NCBI RefSeq assembly: GCF_900104085.1
Contig: NZ_FNLD01000002.1
Location: 620,001 to 684,000, forward strand
Source: Pseudoxanthomonas sp. CF125
GTDB lineage: Bacteria > Pseudomonadota > Gammaproteobacteria > Xanthomonadales > Xanthomonadaceae
Direction: 5' to 3'
DNA: 64,000 nt
Positions 40,180 through 49,413 of this stretch are shown here, piece by piece. The translations under genes and the position numbers were made by a program. The notes beneath the pieces are model-generated. The model worked only from the letters and a program-made list of their open reading frames with translations. It made no database searches and was not told the origin of the DNA. The stretch's first letter is position 1. The number at the start of each line of letters is the position of its first letter.

Positions 40180-40949
40180 ACGCCGCGCTGCGCATCTTCA
40201 CCTGGCTGCTGGCATTGGCGCTGGTCGTCATGCCCGTGGTCGCGGTGATGAACGGCTGGATCGGCGCCGAGCGTTGGCCGCTGACCAAGCTGCGCGTGCA
40301 TGGCGAATTCAAGCGCGTTGACCCGGCCCAATTGCAGGCGGTGGTGCTGCCTTACGCCAAGCCCGGCTTTTTCGCCGTGCGTCTGCAGAGCGCGCAGGAC
40401 GCGGTGGAAAAACTGCCGTGGGTGGAACGTGCCGAAGTGCGCAAGCGCTGGCCGGACGTGATGGAGATAGAAATAGTCGAGCACAAGCCGTTCGCGCGCT
40501 GGGGCGCAGATCGGCTGCTGTCCGAACACGGCCGCCTGTTTCCCGTTCCCAAAGGCATGCAGTCCGATGCGTTGCCGCTGCTCGGCGGCCCCGATTCGCA
40601 GGTGCAGGAAGTGGTGAAGCTCTACAACGAATCGCGCGAGCTGTTCGCGCCGATCGGTTTCAAGGTCGACAGCCTGGTCATGGACCGTCGCGGCAGCTGG
40701 TCGCTGGCCTTGAGCAACGGCACCAAGGTGGTGGTGGGCCGTGCCGACGCGCGTCCGCGCCTGGGCCGCTTCGCGCGGATGCTGCCGCAGCTTCTGGCGC
40801 GCAACGCATCGCCGCTGGAGCGCGCGGACCTGCGTTACACCAATGGTTTTGCATTGAGCTGGTCGACTACGAAGCCAGCCGTTCCGGGGGCTTCGTCCTC
40901 CATTCCTGCCGCCACTGGCGGCACGTTACAGACGCAGGCAAGCACATGA
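40176..40949 (+). CDS. ftsQ: Cell division protein FtsQ
   Basis: FtsQ is a bitopic scaffold of the divisome, partner of FtsL and FtsB. The 257-residue product has one membrane segment (about 6-26, IFTWLLALALVVMPVVAVM), a POTRA domain with LRVHGEFKRVDPAQLQAVV and VEKLPWVERAEVRKRWPDVMEIEIVEHKP (two blocks), and a beta domain ending in LRYTNGFALSW. The C-terminal tail is Ser/Thr/Ala-rich. It overlaps ftsA by four bases. Confidence 0.95.
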   Translation: MNAALRIFTWLLALALVVMPVVAVMNGWIGAERWPLTKLRVHGEFKRVDPAQLQAVVLPYAKPGFFAVRLQSAQDAVEKLPWVERAEVRKRWPDVMEIEIVEHKPFARWGADRLLSEHGRLFPVPKGMQSDALPLLGGPDSQVQEVVKLYNESRELFAPIGFKVDSLVMDRRGSWSLALSNGTKVVVGRADARPRLGRFARMLPQLLARNASPLERADLRYTNGFALSWSTTKPAVPGASSSIPAATGGTLQTQAST

Positions 40950-42181
40950 ATCGCAAGGGCGACAAATCGCTGATCGTCGGTCTCGACATCGGCACCTCCA
41001 AAGTCACCGCGCTGGTCGGCGAATATTCGCCGGGCAATCCCATCGAAGTGATCGGCATCGGCTCGCACGAATCGCGCGGACTCAAGCGCGGCGTGGTGGT
41101 GGACATCGAGTCCACGGTGCAGTCGATCCAGCGTGCGGTGGAAGAGGCCGAACTGATGGCTGGTTGCGAGATCCGTTCGGTCTACGCTTCGATCTCTGGC
41201 GCGCACGTGCAGTGCAAGAACTCGCCGGGCATCGTGCCGATCCGCGACGGCGAAGTCACTTGGGGCGATCTGGACCGCGTGCTGGAAGCGGCCAAGGCCG
41301 TGGCCATTCCCGCCGACCAGAAGATCCTGCACGCGATTCCGCGCGAGTACGTGTTGGACGATTCGCAGGAAGGCATCCGCAACCCGGTCGGCATGACCGG
41401 TGTGCGCCTGGAGGTGCACGCGCACCTTGTGGTGTGCGCGCAGTCGGCCGCGGCCAATATCAGCAAGTGCGTGCAGCGCTGCGGCCTGCAGATCGACGAC
41501 CTGATCCTGTCCTCGCTGGCTTCCAGCGTAGCGGTGCTGACTTCGGACGAACGCGAACTCGGAGTGGTGCTGGTCGACATGGGCGCGGGTACCACCGACC
41601 TGGCCGTGTTCGTGCAGGGCGCGATCTGCCACACCGCCTCGCTGCCCATCGCCGGCGACCACGTCACCAACGACATCGCGCACATGCTGCGCACGCCCAC
41701 GCCGGAAGCCGAGCAGATCAAGGTCCGCTACGCCTGCGCGCTGGCGCAACTGGCCACCGCCGAAGAAAGCATCCAGGTGCCCAGCGTCGGCGATCGTCCG
41801 CCGCGCCGTCTGCCGCGCCATTCGCTGGCGCAGGCCGTGCAGGGCCGTTACGAGGAAATCTTCGAAATGGTGCAGGCCGAACTGCGCCGCTCCGGCTTCG
41901 AGGAACTGGTGCGCGCCGGCATGGTGCTGACCGGCGGCGCTTCGAAGATGGAAGGCGTGGTCGAACTGGCCGAGGAAATGTTGCAGATGCCGGTGCGCAT
42001 CGGCATTCCGCAGCACGTTACCGGGTTGGGCGAAGTGGTCGGCAACCCGGTGCACGCCACCGGCGTGGGCCTGCTGCTGATGGGCAGCCAGATAGAGCAT
42101 CCGCGGCGTCCGTCGCTGCCTCTGGGCAAGACCGGCAGCCTGCTCAACAAATTGAAGAACTGGTACCGCGGCGAGTTCTGA
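40946..42181 (+). CDS. ftsA: Cell division protein FtsA
   Basis: FtsA is the actin-like protein that tethers FtsZ filaments to the membrane. ATG 40946 overlaps the ftsQ stop; 411 residues. Visible motifs are IVGLDIGTSKVTALVGE (phosphate 1), the 1C-domain region with VYASISGAHVQCKNSPG, VLVDMGAGTTDLAVF (phosphate 2), VLTGGASKMEGVVELAEEM and a C-terminal amphipathic helix LLNKLKNWYRGEF for membrane binding. A 124-base gap separates it from ftsZ, the only coupled-operon break near the end of the cluster. Confidence 0.98.
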   Translation: MNRKGDKSLIVGLDIGTSKVTALVGEYSPGNPIEVIGIGSHESRGLKRGVVVDIESTVQSIQRAVEEAELMAGCEIRSVYASISGAHVQCKNSPGIVPIRDGEVTWGDLDRVLEAAKAVAIPADQKILHAIPREYVLDDSQEGIRNPVGMTGVRLEVHAHLVVCAQSAAANISKCVQRCGLQIDDLILSSLASSVAVLTSDERELGVVLVDMGAGTTDLAVFVQGAICHTASLPIAGDHVTNDIAHMLRTPTPEAEQIKVRYACALAQLATAEESIQVPSVGDRPPRRLPRHSLAQAVQGRYEEIFEMVQAELRRSGFEELVRAGMVLTGGASKMEGVVELAEEMLQMPVRIGIPQHVTGLGEVVGNPVHATGVGLLLMGSQIEHPRRPSLPLGKTGSLLNKLKNWYRGEF

Positions 42182-42305
42182 GCCGCGCAAGGAGTTAAGC
42201 GCATCCGCGACGGCGCGGGTGGGTGAGGCGGGAAGGGAAAGACGGGAATTGAGCGGCAACCCGATTGATTGCGATACACAACATAACTATTACGAGGACA
42301 TGGAC

Positions 42306-43538
42306 ATGGCACATTTCGAACTGGTTGAAAGAATGGCTCCCAACGCGGTGATCAAGGTCATCGGCGTGGGTGGCGGCGGCGGCAACGCGGTCGCGCACAT
42401 GGTCAGCAGCAGCGTGGAGGGCGTTGAATTCGTCACCGCCAACACCGACTCGCAGGCCATCAACAATTGCGGCGCCAAAACCCAGCTGCAGCTGGGCGGC
42501 AACGTCACCAAGGGTCTGGGCGCAGGCGCCAATCCGGAAGTCGGCCGCCAAGCCGCGCTGGAAGACCGCGAGCGCATCATCGCCGCGCTCGATGGCGCCG
42601 ACATGGTGTTCATCACCGCCGGCATGGGCGGCGGTACCGGTACCGGCGCCGCACCGGTGGTCGCGCAGCTGGCCAAGGAAATGGGCATCCTGACCGTGGC
42701 CGTGGTCACCAAGCCGTTCCCGTTCGAAGGCCGCCGCCGCATGCAGGTGGCGCTGAAGGGCATCGAGGAACTCAGCCACCACTGCGATTCGCTGATCACC
42801 ATTCCCAATGAGAAGCTCATTACCGTGCTGGGCCGCAACGCGACCATGATCCAGGCCTTCCGTGCCGCCAACGACGTGCTGCTGGGCGCCGTGCAGGGCA
42901 TCGCCGACCTGATCGTGCGTCCGGGCCTGATCAACGTCGACTTCGCCGACGTGCGCACGGTGATGAGCGAAATGGGCCTGGCCATGATGGGCACCGGCTC
43001 GGCACGCGGCGACGACCGCGCGCAGGCGGCGGCCGAAGCGGCGATCCAGAACCCGCTGCTGGACGACGTCAACCTGTCCGGCGCCAACGGCATCCTGGTC
43101 AACATCACCGCCGGCCCGGATTTCACCATGGCCGAGTTCGACGAAGTGGGCCGCACCATCGAAGGCTTCGCCGCCGAAGATGCGACCGTGGTCCTGGGCA
43201 CCGTGCTGGACCCGGACATGCAGGACGAAGTCCGCGTCACCGTGGTCGCCACCGGCCTCAACCGCACCGCCGCCGTACGCCAGCCGCTGGGCCGTGGCGA
43301 AAGCCACAACCTGCGCGAGCCGATGCGCGCGCCGATCAAGCTGGTCCGCGACGCCACCACCGGCATGGCCTACGACGCCAACGCCATGATGGATCCGGTG
43401 GCCAACGCGGTCAGCGGCCTGGGCCTGCGCCGCGGCAGCGCCGAACCGGCTTCCGGACCGGCCGCCGCTCCGGCAACGGCCGACCTGCCGGGCGATTACC
43501 TGGACATCCCGGCGTTCCTGCGCCGCCAGGCGGACTGA
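42306..43538 (+). CDS. ftsZ: Cell division GTPase FtsZ
   Basis: FtsZ polymerises into the Z ring. The start is ATG 42306 (MAHFELVERMAPNAVIKVIG) because GAGG at 42294-42297 is eight bases upstream; ATG 42300 is only two bases from it. The 410-residue protein shows IGVGGGGGNAVAHM, NTDSQAI, the tubulin signature GGGTGTGAAPVVA (about 107-119), and NVDFADVRTVMSEMG (T7 loop). The conserved C-terminal peptide DYLDIPAFLRRQAD, which binds FtsA and ZipA, follows an Ala/Pro-rich linker. Confidence 0.99.
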   Translation: MAHFELVERMAPNAVIKVIGVGGGGGNAVAHMVSSSVEGVEFVTANTDSQAINNCGAKTQLQLGGNVTKGLGAGANPEVGRQAALEDRERIIAALDGADMVFITAGMGGGTGTGAAPVVAQLAKEMGILTVAVVTKPFPFEGRRRMQVALKGIEELSHHCDSLITIPNEKLITVLGRNATMIQAFRAANDVLLGAVQGIADLIVRPGLINVDFADVRTVMSEMGLAMMGTGSARGDDRAQAAAEAAIQNPLLDDVNLSGANGILVNITAGPDFTMAEFDEVGRTIEGFAAEDATVVLGTVLDPDMQDEVRVTVVATGLNRTAAVRQPLGRGESHNLREPMRAPIKLVRDATTGMAYDANAMMDPVANAVSGLGLRRGSAEPASGPAAAPATADLPGDYLDIPAFLRRQAD

Positions 43539-43554
43539 CCGGTGACAGATCGGC

Positions 43555-43580
43555 CCCCTCTCAAGTAAGTGGAGAGGGGT
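43555..43580. repeat. Short hairpin CCCCCTCTC...GAGAGGGG after ftsZ
   Basis: CCCCTCTC and GAGAGGGG flank a short loop about 20 bases after the ftsZ stop. The arms resemble part of the repeat at 15481-15600 and 62667-62826 and may be a decayed copy. Confidence 0.4.
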
Positions 43581-43644
43581 AGTGAGTTGAAGGCGGATCT
43601 CCTTGCCAGGGAGGTCTGCTAAGCAAGACTGTCCTGTCCTTTTG

Positions 43645-43675
43645 CTGCCGGGCCCTTTCGGCCCGGCAGGTTTTC
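43645..43675 (+). terminator. Intrinsic terminator of the dcw operon after ftsZ
   Basis: A perfect 10-bp stem, CTGCCGGGCC/GGCCCGGCAG, with loop CTTTC is followed by GTTTTC. It ends the dcw transcript about 107 bases past ftsZ and separates it from lpxC. Confidence 0.85.
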
Positions 43676-43798
43676 GATCCGAAACCTCGCCTCACGGCAT
43701 TGTTTCAGCCGTAGGACAGTACGATTCTTCCGTTAAGATTCAGGCACCTGCGTGCTAATCTCGCGGTCCGTTGAACCTCAGCCTCGCGTTCCCCCTCC

Positions 43799-44713
43799 AT
43801 GACCCAGCAGCGCACCCTCAAGAATGTGATCCGCGCCACGGGCGTGGGGCTGCATAGCGGGGAAAAGGTCTACATGACCTTGCGTCCGGCTCCAGTGGAC
43901 AACGGCATCGTGTTCCGCCGCGTGGACCTGGATCCGGTGGTGGAGATTCCCGCCAATGCCGAGCTGGTGAGCGAAACCACCCTGTGCACCGGCCTGAGCC
44001 GCGAAGGCGCCAAGGTCATGACCGTCGAACACCTGATGTCGGCGATGGCCGGCCTGGGCGTCGACAATGCATTCGTGGAGCTGTCCTCGGCCGAGCTGCC
44101 GATCATGGACGGTTCCGCCGGTCCCTTCGTGTTCCTGCTGCAGTCCGCCGGCGTAGTCGAACAGGACGCGCCCAAGCGCTTCCTGCGCATCAAGCATCCG
44201 GTGGAAGTGCGCGACGGCGACAAGATCGCGCGCTTCGTGCCGTACGACGGTTTCAAGGTCGGCTTCACCGTGCAGTTCGACCATCCCATGATTCCCGCCT
44301 CGCAATCGCGTGCGGAGATCGATTTCTCCACCGCCGCCTATACCAAGGAAGTCGCGCGCGCGCGCACCTTCGGTTTCATGCGCGACCTGGAATACATGCG
44401 CGAGCGCAACCTGGGCCTGGGCGGTTCGATGGACAACGCCATCGTGCTGGACGAGTTCCGTGTGCTCAACGACGACGGCCTGCGCTATGCCGACGAATTC
44501 GTGCGCCACAAGATCCTCGATGCGATCGGCGATTTGTACCTGGCCGGGCACCCCATCCTGGGCGCGTACGAGGGCTTCAAGTCGGGCCATGCGCTCAACA
44601 ACAAGCTGGTGCGGGCCCTGATGGCCGAGCGTTCGGCCTGGGAAGAAGTGACCTTCGAAGCGGCGGCCAGCCCTGCCCCTGTGATTTACGGCAGCCCCGC
44701 GCTCGCCGTCTGA
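43799..44713 (+). CDS. lpxC: UDP-3-O-acyl-N-acetylglucosamine deacetylase LpxC
   Basis: LpxC is the committed zinc-dependent step of lipid A synthesis. The 304-residue product starts [23 protein letters not shown], as in all family members. The zinc His is in [17 protein letters not shown] (about residue 78), and other conserved parts are [20 protein letters not shown] [26 protein letters not shown] and [21 protein letters not shown] with the second zinc His and Asp, then GHALNNKLV. The order ftsZ-lpxC is widely conserved. It has its own upstream region of about 120 bases after the ftsZ terminator. Confidence 0.98.
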   Translation: MTQQRTLKNVIRATGVGLHSGEKVYMTLRPAPVDNGIVFRRVDLDPVVEIPANAELVSETTLCTGLSREGAKVMTVEHLMSAMAGLGVDNAFVELSSAELPIMDGSAGPFVFLLQSAGVVEQDAPKRFLRIKHPVEVRDGDKIARFVPYDGFKVGFTVQFDHPMIPASQSRAEIDFSTAAYTKEVARARTFGFMRDLEYMRERNLGLGGSMDNAIVLDEFRVLNDDGLRYADEFVRHKILDAIGDLYLAGHPILGAYEGFKSGHALNNKLVRALMAERSAWEEVTFEAAASPAPVIYGSPALAV

Positions 44714-44721
44714 ATCCCGTT

Positions 44722-44741
44722 TCCGGCGGATAGCCGGATTT
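44722..44741 (+). terminator. Weak hairpin after lpxC
   Basis: TCCGGC-GGATA-GCCGGA followed by TTT lies nine bases after the lpxC stop. The stem is six base pairs with a short T run, so termination is possible but may be weak. Confidence 0.45.
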
Positions 44742-44857
44742 GACCGGAACTGTGAACCCACGACGTTCCGCGGCCCTGGATTCACAATAATTTAACTATT
44801 CGATAACGAACGCATTGCCTTAGCTGGGTACCATGCTTCGGCCTGTGCGCGCCGGAT

Positions 44858-45343
44858 TCAACGTTTGGCCCGGCCGCCCTGGTGTTCAGGAACGGGGTCC
44901 TTGCCCCCATCGAGTCCGGCGGAGTCCGGGTCGTCCAGGGATGCCAAGGCGGCTTTGAGCGCATTGCGCGAAGCTTCCGACATGGGTTTGACCGCAAGTC
45001 CGGCACGCTGAGGCCGCTGGAAAGGCGCAGTCGTAGTTTTCGCAACCACTTCGGTGGCTGCAAACCCGATGGATCGGGCCAAGTTGATCAATTCGGGTGC
45101 GGCAAGTCGCAATTTGGCGTGCCACACAGGGGAATCGACAATAAAAACGAGTTTTCCGCCGGTCACGTTCCCCAGTTTGCAGTGTGGGGCCAGGGCAGGC
45201 GGCAGACAGGGGCGAAGTTGCTGTTCCAGCGCGTCGAGCCAGATGGCCCTGCGCACCGGGTCGGTGGCGGCATCCGACATCGCAGCCTGCAAAGCGGGCT
45301 GTGGGGATGAAGCACGACGCGGTTGGGACTTCGAATCAGACAT
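44858..45343 (-). CDS. dciA: DciA-like (DUF721) helicase loader protein
   Basis: DciA is the ancestral loader of the replicative helicase DnaB in bacteria lacking DnaC. The 161-residue product has the DUF721 core: AIWLDALEQQLRPCLPPALAPHCKLGNV, KLVFIVDSPVWHAKLRLAAPELI and NLARSIGFAATEVV, i.e. the KH-like domain. A disordered, Gly/Asp/Arg-rich C-terminal tail follows. The place between lpxC and secA on the opposite strand matches Pseudomonas and Xanthomonas relatives. Its start codon lies only 8 bases from that of the M23 gene on the other strand. Confidence 0.88.
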   Translation of the reverse strand: MSDSKSQPRRASSPQPALQAAMSDAATDPVRRAIWLDALEQQLRPCLPPALAPHCKLGNVTGGKLVFIVDSPVWHAKLRLAAPELINLARSIGFAATEVVAKTTTAPFQRPQRAGLAVKPMSEASRNALKAALASLDDPDSAGLDGGKDPVPEHQGGRAKR

Positions 45344-45351
45344 CGGTATCT

Positions 45352-46302
45352 ATGACCTTTCAAACCATCGTAAACAATTCACGCGCCGGCATGGCCCATC
45401 TCTTGGCCAGCAAGTCCCATCAAGCCCGTGTATTCATGTATTCCCGCCCGCTCGCCAGTGTCGGCATTCTGCTCGCTGCCGGCCTTTTGCTGGGTTTCGG
45501 CGGCCGCAGCGTCGCCGGCATGGCCCAGGTTTCGCTGCTGCAGGCCAAGGCCGACAAGCAGCAGGCCGAGCTTGAACAGGTCCGCCGCGGCGCCCAGCAG
45601 GAAGTCAACGCCATGGCCGCGCGCCTGGGCGAACTGCAGGCCCAGGCCAACCGTCTGAATGCGCTGGGCGAACGCCTGACCCGGGTCGGCCAGCTGCAGG
45701 ACGGCGAATTCGACTTCGACAAACCGGTGGGCGTGGGCGGTAACGACCAGAGCTTCGACATGGAGCCCCGGGCGCTGAACGCTGGGGTGACCCAGCTGGA
45801 GCGCCAGTTCGCCGCCTCCGGCAAGCAGCTGTCGGTGCTGGAAGCGCTGCTGTTCAACCGCGAGCTGGACAAGAACGCCACCCCCTCGCGCATGCCGATC
45901 GCCAACAGCTACATCACCTCCGGTTTCGGCGGCCGCGCCGATCCATTGGGCGGCGGCAGCCAGTATCACAAGGGCATCGATTTCGAGGCCGATGTGGGCG
46001 ACCCCGTGCTGAGCGTGGCCGACGGCGTGGTCAGCTTCGCCGGCGTCAAGAGCGGCTACGGCAACGTGGTCGACGTGGACCATGGCAATGGCTACGTGAC
46101 CCGCTACGCGCACAACTCGCGGCTGGTGGTGCGGGTGGGCGATCTGGTGCGGGTAGGCCAGGAGATCGCCAAGGCCGGCTCCACGGGCCGTTCCACCGGC
46201 GCGCACGTGCATTTCGAGGTGTGGGAGAACGGCAACGTGGTCAATCCGCGCAAGTTCCTGGGCGAAGGCCCGACCCCGGTAGGGCAGGTCAAGCGCGGCT
46301 GA
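45352..46302 (+). CDS. M23 family metallopeptidase
   Basis: M23 peptidases cleave, or as degenerate forms regulate cleavage of, peptidoglycan stem peptides. ATG 45352 gives 316 residues; internal ATGs at 45391 and 45436 are alternatives. A membrane anchor (ASVGILLAAGLLLGFGGRSVAG), a coiled coil (LLQAKADKQQAELEQVRRGAQQ) and the LytM domain follow. All zinc and catalytic residues are present: GGGSQYHKGIDFEADVGDPV (His, Asp), YVTRYAHNSRL (His) and GAHVHFEVWENG (HxH). It is therefore likely an active endopeptidase. The position before secA is conserved in relatives. Confidence 0.92.
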   Translation: MTFQTIVNNSRAGMAHLLASKSHQARVFMYSRPLASVGILLAAGLLLGFGGRSVAGMAQVSLLQAKADKQQAELEQVRRGAQQEVNAMAARLGELQAQANRLNALGERLTRVGQLQDGEFDFDKPVGVGGNDQSFDMEPRALNAGVTQLERQFAASGKQLSVLEALLFNRELDKNATPSRMPIANSYITSGFGGRADPLGGGSQYHKGIDFEADVGDPVLSVADGVVSFAGVKSGYGNVVDVDHGNGYVTRYAHNSRLVVRVGDLVRVGQEIAKAGSTGRSTGAHVHFEVWENGNVVNPRKFLGEGPTPVGQVKRG

Positions 46303-46304
46303 AT

Positions 46305-46377
46305 GTAGGTCGGGGCTACGCCCCCGACACACGGGTACTTCCGGTTCATACGCGTCGGGGACGTAGCCCCGACCTAC
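46305..46377. repeat. Paired GTAGGTCGGGGCTACG repeat downstream of the M23 gene
   Basis: Arms at 46305-46328 and 46354-46377 are inverted copies with two differences, around a 25-base spacer. The family matches 26586-26654. It starts two bases after the M23 stop codon. Confidence 0.85.
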
Positions 46378-46421
46378 TTGATTCACCAAGTCCCGCCCCA
46401 AGCTACAATGGTGTGTTGCCA

Positions 46422-46450
46422 ACAGGGCGCATTGCGCCCTGTTTCGTTTT
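46422..46450 (+). terminator. Hairpin plus T-rich tail in front of secA
   Basis: ACAGGGCGCA (46422-46431) pairs with TGCGCCCTGT (46433-46442) and is followed by TTCGTTTT. It could end the M23 transcript. A TACAAT at 46404-46409 just upstream could instead be a -10 box, placing the hairpin in the secA leader. Confidence 0.5.
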
Positions 46451-46519
46451 GGGCGGCAGGAAGCGGGCTCGGAGAGCCGCCGACTGCGCCCGACGCTCCT
46501 TTCAACTCCGGTTCCCTAC

Positions 46520-49252
46520 ATGATCAACAGCCTGCTCACCCGTGTCTTCGGTAGTCGCAACGAACGCCTGCTCAAGCAACTCCAACGTAGCGTCACCAAG
46601 ATCAATGCGCTGGAGCCGGAGCTGGAGAAGCTCTCCGACGAAGCGCTAAAGGCCAAGACCCCCGAGTTCCAGAAGCGCATCGCCGACGGCGAAGCGCTGG
46701 ACAAGATCCTGCCCGAAGCCTTCGCCGTCTGCCGCGAAGCTTCGCGCCGCGTGCTGGGCATGCGCCATTACGACGTGCAGCTGATCGGCGGCATGGTGCT
46801 GCACCTGGGCAAGATCGCCGAGATGCGCACCGGCGAAGGCAAGACCCTGGTCGCCACCCTGCCGGTGTACTTGAACGCACTGGAAGGCAAGGGCGTCCAC
46901 GTCATCACCGTCAACGACTACCTGGCCCGCCGCGACGCGGCCTGGATGGGCAAGCTGTACGGCTGGCTGGGCCTGACCGTGGGCGTGGTGTATCCGGGCA
47001 TGCCGCACGGCGACAAGCGCGAAGCGTACGCGGCCGACATCACCTACGGCACCAACAACGAATTCGGCTTCGACTACCTGCGCGACAACATGGCCATGTC
47101 GCGCGAAGACCGCTACCAGCGCGGCCTGCACTACGCCATCGTCGACGAAGTGGACTCGATCCTGATCGACGAAGCGCGCACCCCGCTGATCATCTCCGGC
47201 CCGGCCGACGAATCGCCGGAGCTCTACATCCGCGTCAACCGTATCGTGCCCAAGCTGGTCAAGCAGGAAACCGAGGAAGGCGAAGGCGACTTCTGGGTCG
47301 ACGAGAAGGGCAAGCAGGTGCACCTGTCCGAGGCGGGCATGCAGCACGCAGAGGAGCTGCTGCGCGAAGCCGGCATCCTGGCCAGCGACGACGACAGCCT
47401 GTACGGCGCCAACAACCTCAGCGTGGTCCACCACCTCAACGCGGCCATGCGCGCCAACGCCATCTACCAGCGCGACGTGGATTACATCGTGCGCGACGGC
47501 GAGGTAGTGATCGTCGACGAATTCACCGGCCGCACGCTCACCGGCCGCCGCTGGTCCGACGGCCTGCATCAGGCGGTCGAAGCGAAAGAAGGCGTGCCGG
47601 TCCAGCGCGAGAACCAGACCCTGGCCAGCATCACCTTCCAGAATCTGTTCCGCATGTACAAGAAGCTGTCCGGCATGACCGGCACGGCCGACACCGAAGC
47701 CTACGAATTCCAGAGCATCTACGGCCTGGAAGTCATCGTTATACCGACCAACCGCCCGACCGTGCGCAAGGACTCGCCCGACCAGGTGTTCCTCAACCGC
47801 AACGGCAAGTTCAACGCGGTACTGGCCGACATCCAGGATTGCTACGCGCGCGGCCAGCCGGCGCTGGTGGGCACCACTTCCATCGAGACCTCCGAGCTGC
47901 TGTCCGAGCACCTGCGCAAGGCCGGCGTGCCGCACGAGGTGCTCAACGCCAAGCAGCACGAGCGCGAAGCGCACATCGTGGCCCAGGCCGGCCGTCCCAA
48001 GGCCATCACCATCGCCACCAACATGGCAGGCCGCGGTACCGACATCGTGCTGGGCGGTTCGCTGGAAGCCGAATACGAAGCGCTGCCCGAAGACGCTACC
48101 GATCTTGATCGCGTCCGCATCAAGCGCGAGTGGCAGAAGCGCCACGACGAAGTGAAGGCCGCCGGCGGCCTGCACATCGTCGGTACCGAACGCCACGAAT
48201 CGCGCCGCATCGACAATCAGCTGCGCGGCCGTTCCGGCCGCCAGGGCGATCCGGGTTCCTCGCGTTTCTACCTGTCGCTCGAAGACAACCTGATGCGCAT
48301 CTTCGCCAGCGACTGGGTGCAGAAAGCGATGAAGCTGATCGGCATGAAGGAAGACGACGTCATCGAGGACCGTCTGGTCAGCCGTCAGATCGAGAAGGCG
48401 CAGCGCAAGGTGGAAGCGCACAACTTCGACATCCGCAAGAACCTGCTGGATTTCGACGACGTCAACAACGACCAGCGCAAGGTGATCTACAACCAGCGCG
48501 ATGAGCTGCTGGACGCCGACTCGGTGAAGGAAAACATCGAAGGCATCCGCATGGACGTGGTCGAGGACATGGTCGCCAAATTCGTGCCGCCCAATTCGGT
48601 GGACGAGCAGTGGGACCTGCAGGGCCTGGAGCAGGAACTGGCGGTGGAAGCCGGCCTGAACCTTCCGGTCACCCGCTGGCCGCAGGAAACCGAGGAACTG
48701 GACGCCGAACGCATCGCCCAGCGCGTGCAGGAAGCCATGGCCGCTCACTTCGACGAGAAGGAAGCGCAGCTGGGCGCGGAAACCATGCGCTCGCTCGAGA
48801 AGCACATCATGCTGACCGTGCTCGACAAGAGCTGGAAGGAGCATCTGGCCAGCATGGATTACCTGCGCCAGGGCATCCACCTGCGCGGCTACGCGCAGAA
48901 GCAGCCGAAGCAGGAGTACAAGAAGGAAGCGTTCGAGCTGTTCTCCGAGATGCTGGAGAAGGTCAAGCGCGAAGTGGTCACCATCCTGGCGCGCGTGCGC
49001 ATCCGCAGCGAAGAGGAAGTGGCCGCGCTTGAGGCCGAGGAGCGCCGCGTGGCGGCGGCCCGTGCGCAGCAGCTGCAGTTCCAGCACCAGGAAGCGGGCG
49101 GCTACAGCGCCGATGAGGAAGCGGCCGATGTCGAAGCCGCGCAGCTGGGCTTCTCGCCGGTCACCCGCGACGGCCCCAAGGTCGGCCGCAACGATCCTTG
49201 CCCGTGCGGCAGCGGCAAGAAGTTCAAGCACTGCCACGGGCAGTTGAGCTGA
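46520..49252 (+). CDS. secA: Preprotein translocase ATPase SecA
   Basis: SecA drives export of unfolded proteins through SecYEG. The 910-residue product is full length. It has Walker [15 protein letters not shown] near residue 105, [19 protein letters not shown] (DEAD-like box), the preprotein-binding domain, [57 protein letters not shown] (two blocks), and a C-terminal SEC-C zinc motif [20 protein letters not shown] with CxCx8CH, used for SecB binding. It supplies substrates to the type II system encoded at 1-8234. Confidence 0.99.
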   Translation: MINSLLTRVFGSRNERLLKQLQRSVTKINALEPELEKLSDEALKAKTPEFQKRIADGEALDKILPEAFAVCREASRRVLGMRHYDVQLIGGMVLHLGKIAEMRTGEGKTLVATLPVYLNALEGKGVHVITVNDYLARRDAAWMGKLYGWLGLTVGVVYPGMPHGDKREAYAADITYGTNNEFGFDYLRDNMAMSREDRYQRGLHYAIVDEVDSILIDEARTPLIISGPADESPELYIRVNRIVPKLVKQETEEGEGDFWVDEKGKQVHLSEAGMQHAEELLREAGILASDDDSLYGANNLSVVHHLNAAMRANAIYQRDVDYIVRDGEVVIVDEFTGRTLTGRRWSDGLHQAVEAKEGVPVQRENQTLASITFQNLFRMYKKLSGMTGTADTEAYEFQSIYGLEVIVIPTNRPTVRKDSPDQVFLNRNGKFNAVLADIQDCYARGQPALVGTTSIETSELLSEHLRKAGVPHEVLNAKQHEREAHIVAQAGRPKAITIATNMAGRGTDIVLGGSLEAEYEALPEDATDLDRVRIKREWQKRHDEVKAAGGLHIVGTERHESRRIDNQLRGRSGRQGDPGSSRFYLSLEDNLMRIFASDWVQKAMKLIGMKEDDVIEDRLVSRQIEKAQRKVEAHNFDIRKNLLDFDDVNNDQRKVIYNQRDELLDADSVKENIEGIRMDVVEDMVAKFVPPNSVDEQWDLQGLEQELAVEAGLNLPVTRWPQETEELDAERIAQRVQEAMAAHFDEKEAQLGAETMRSLEKHIMLTVLDKSWKEHLASMDYLRQGIHLRGYAQKQPKQEYKKEAFELFSEMLEKVKREVVTILARVRIRSEEEVAALEAEERRVAAARAQQLQFQHQEAGGYSADEEAADVEAAQLGFSPVTRDGPKVGRNDPCPCGSGKKFKHCHGQLS

Positions 49253-49277
49253 CCCGCGCCGCGCGTGCGGATGCTTT

Positions 49278-49366
49278 TGTAGGAGCTGCGTAAGCTGCGA
49301 CCGCGGCAACGACGGAGGGGCTGGCTGGACCGGAGATATTCCGGTCGCAGCTTACGCAGCTCCTAC
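49278..49366. repeat. REPIN copy 2
   Basis: Inverted arms with the core GAGCTGCGTAAGCTGCGACC (49278-49302 and 49343-49366) lie between secA and the Nudix gene. The spacer is about 40 bases. Confidence 0.9.
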
Positions 49367-49413
49367 CGAGCTGCATTTGCGTTCGGCGCACGATTCCCGG
49401 CAAGCTCCGGGCC

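Noticed and set aside
42265..42293. TTGATT-17-TATTAC as an ftsZ promoter
   Set aside because: Transcription would begin at about the ftsZ start codon, leaving the ribosome binding site outside the mRNA.
46646..49309. An 887-codon open frame on the reverse strand across secA
   Set aside because: It is the antisense shadow of secA in high-GC DNA: no recognisable domain, biased His/Val/Leu composition, and secA is certain on the other strand.
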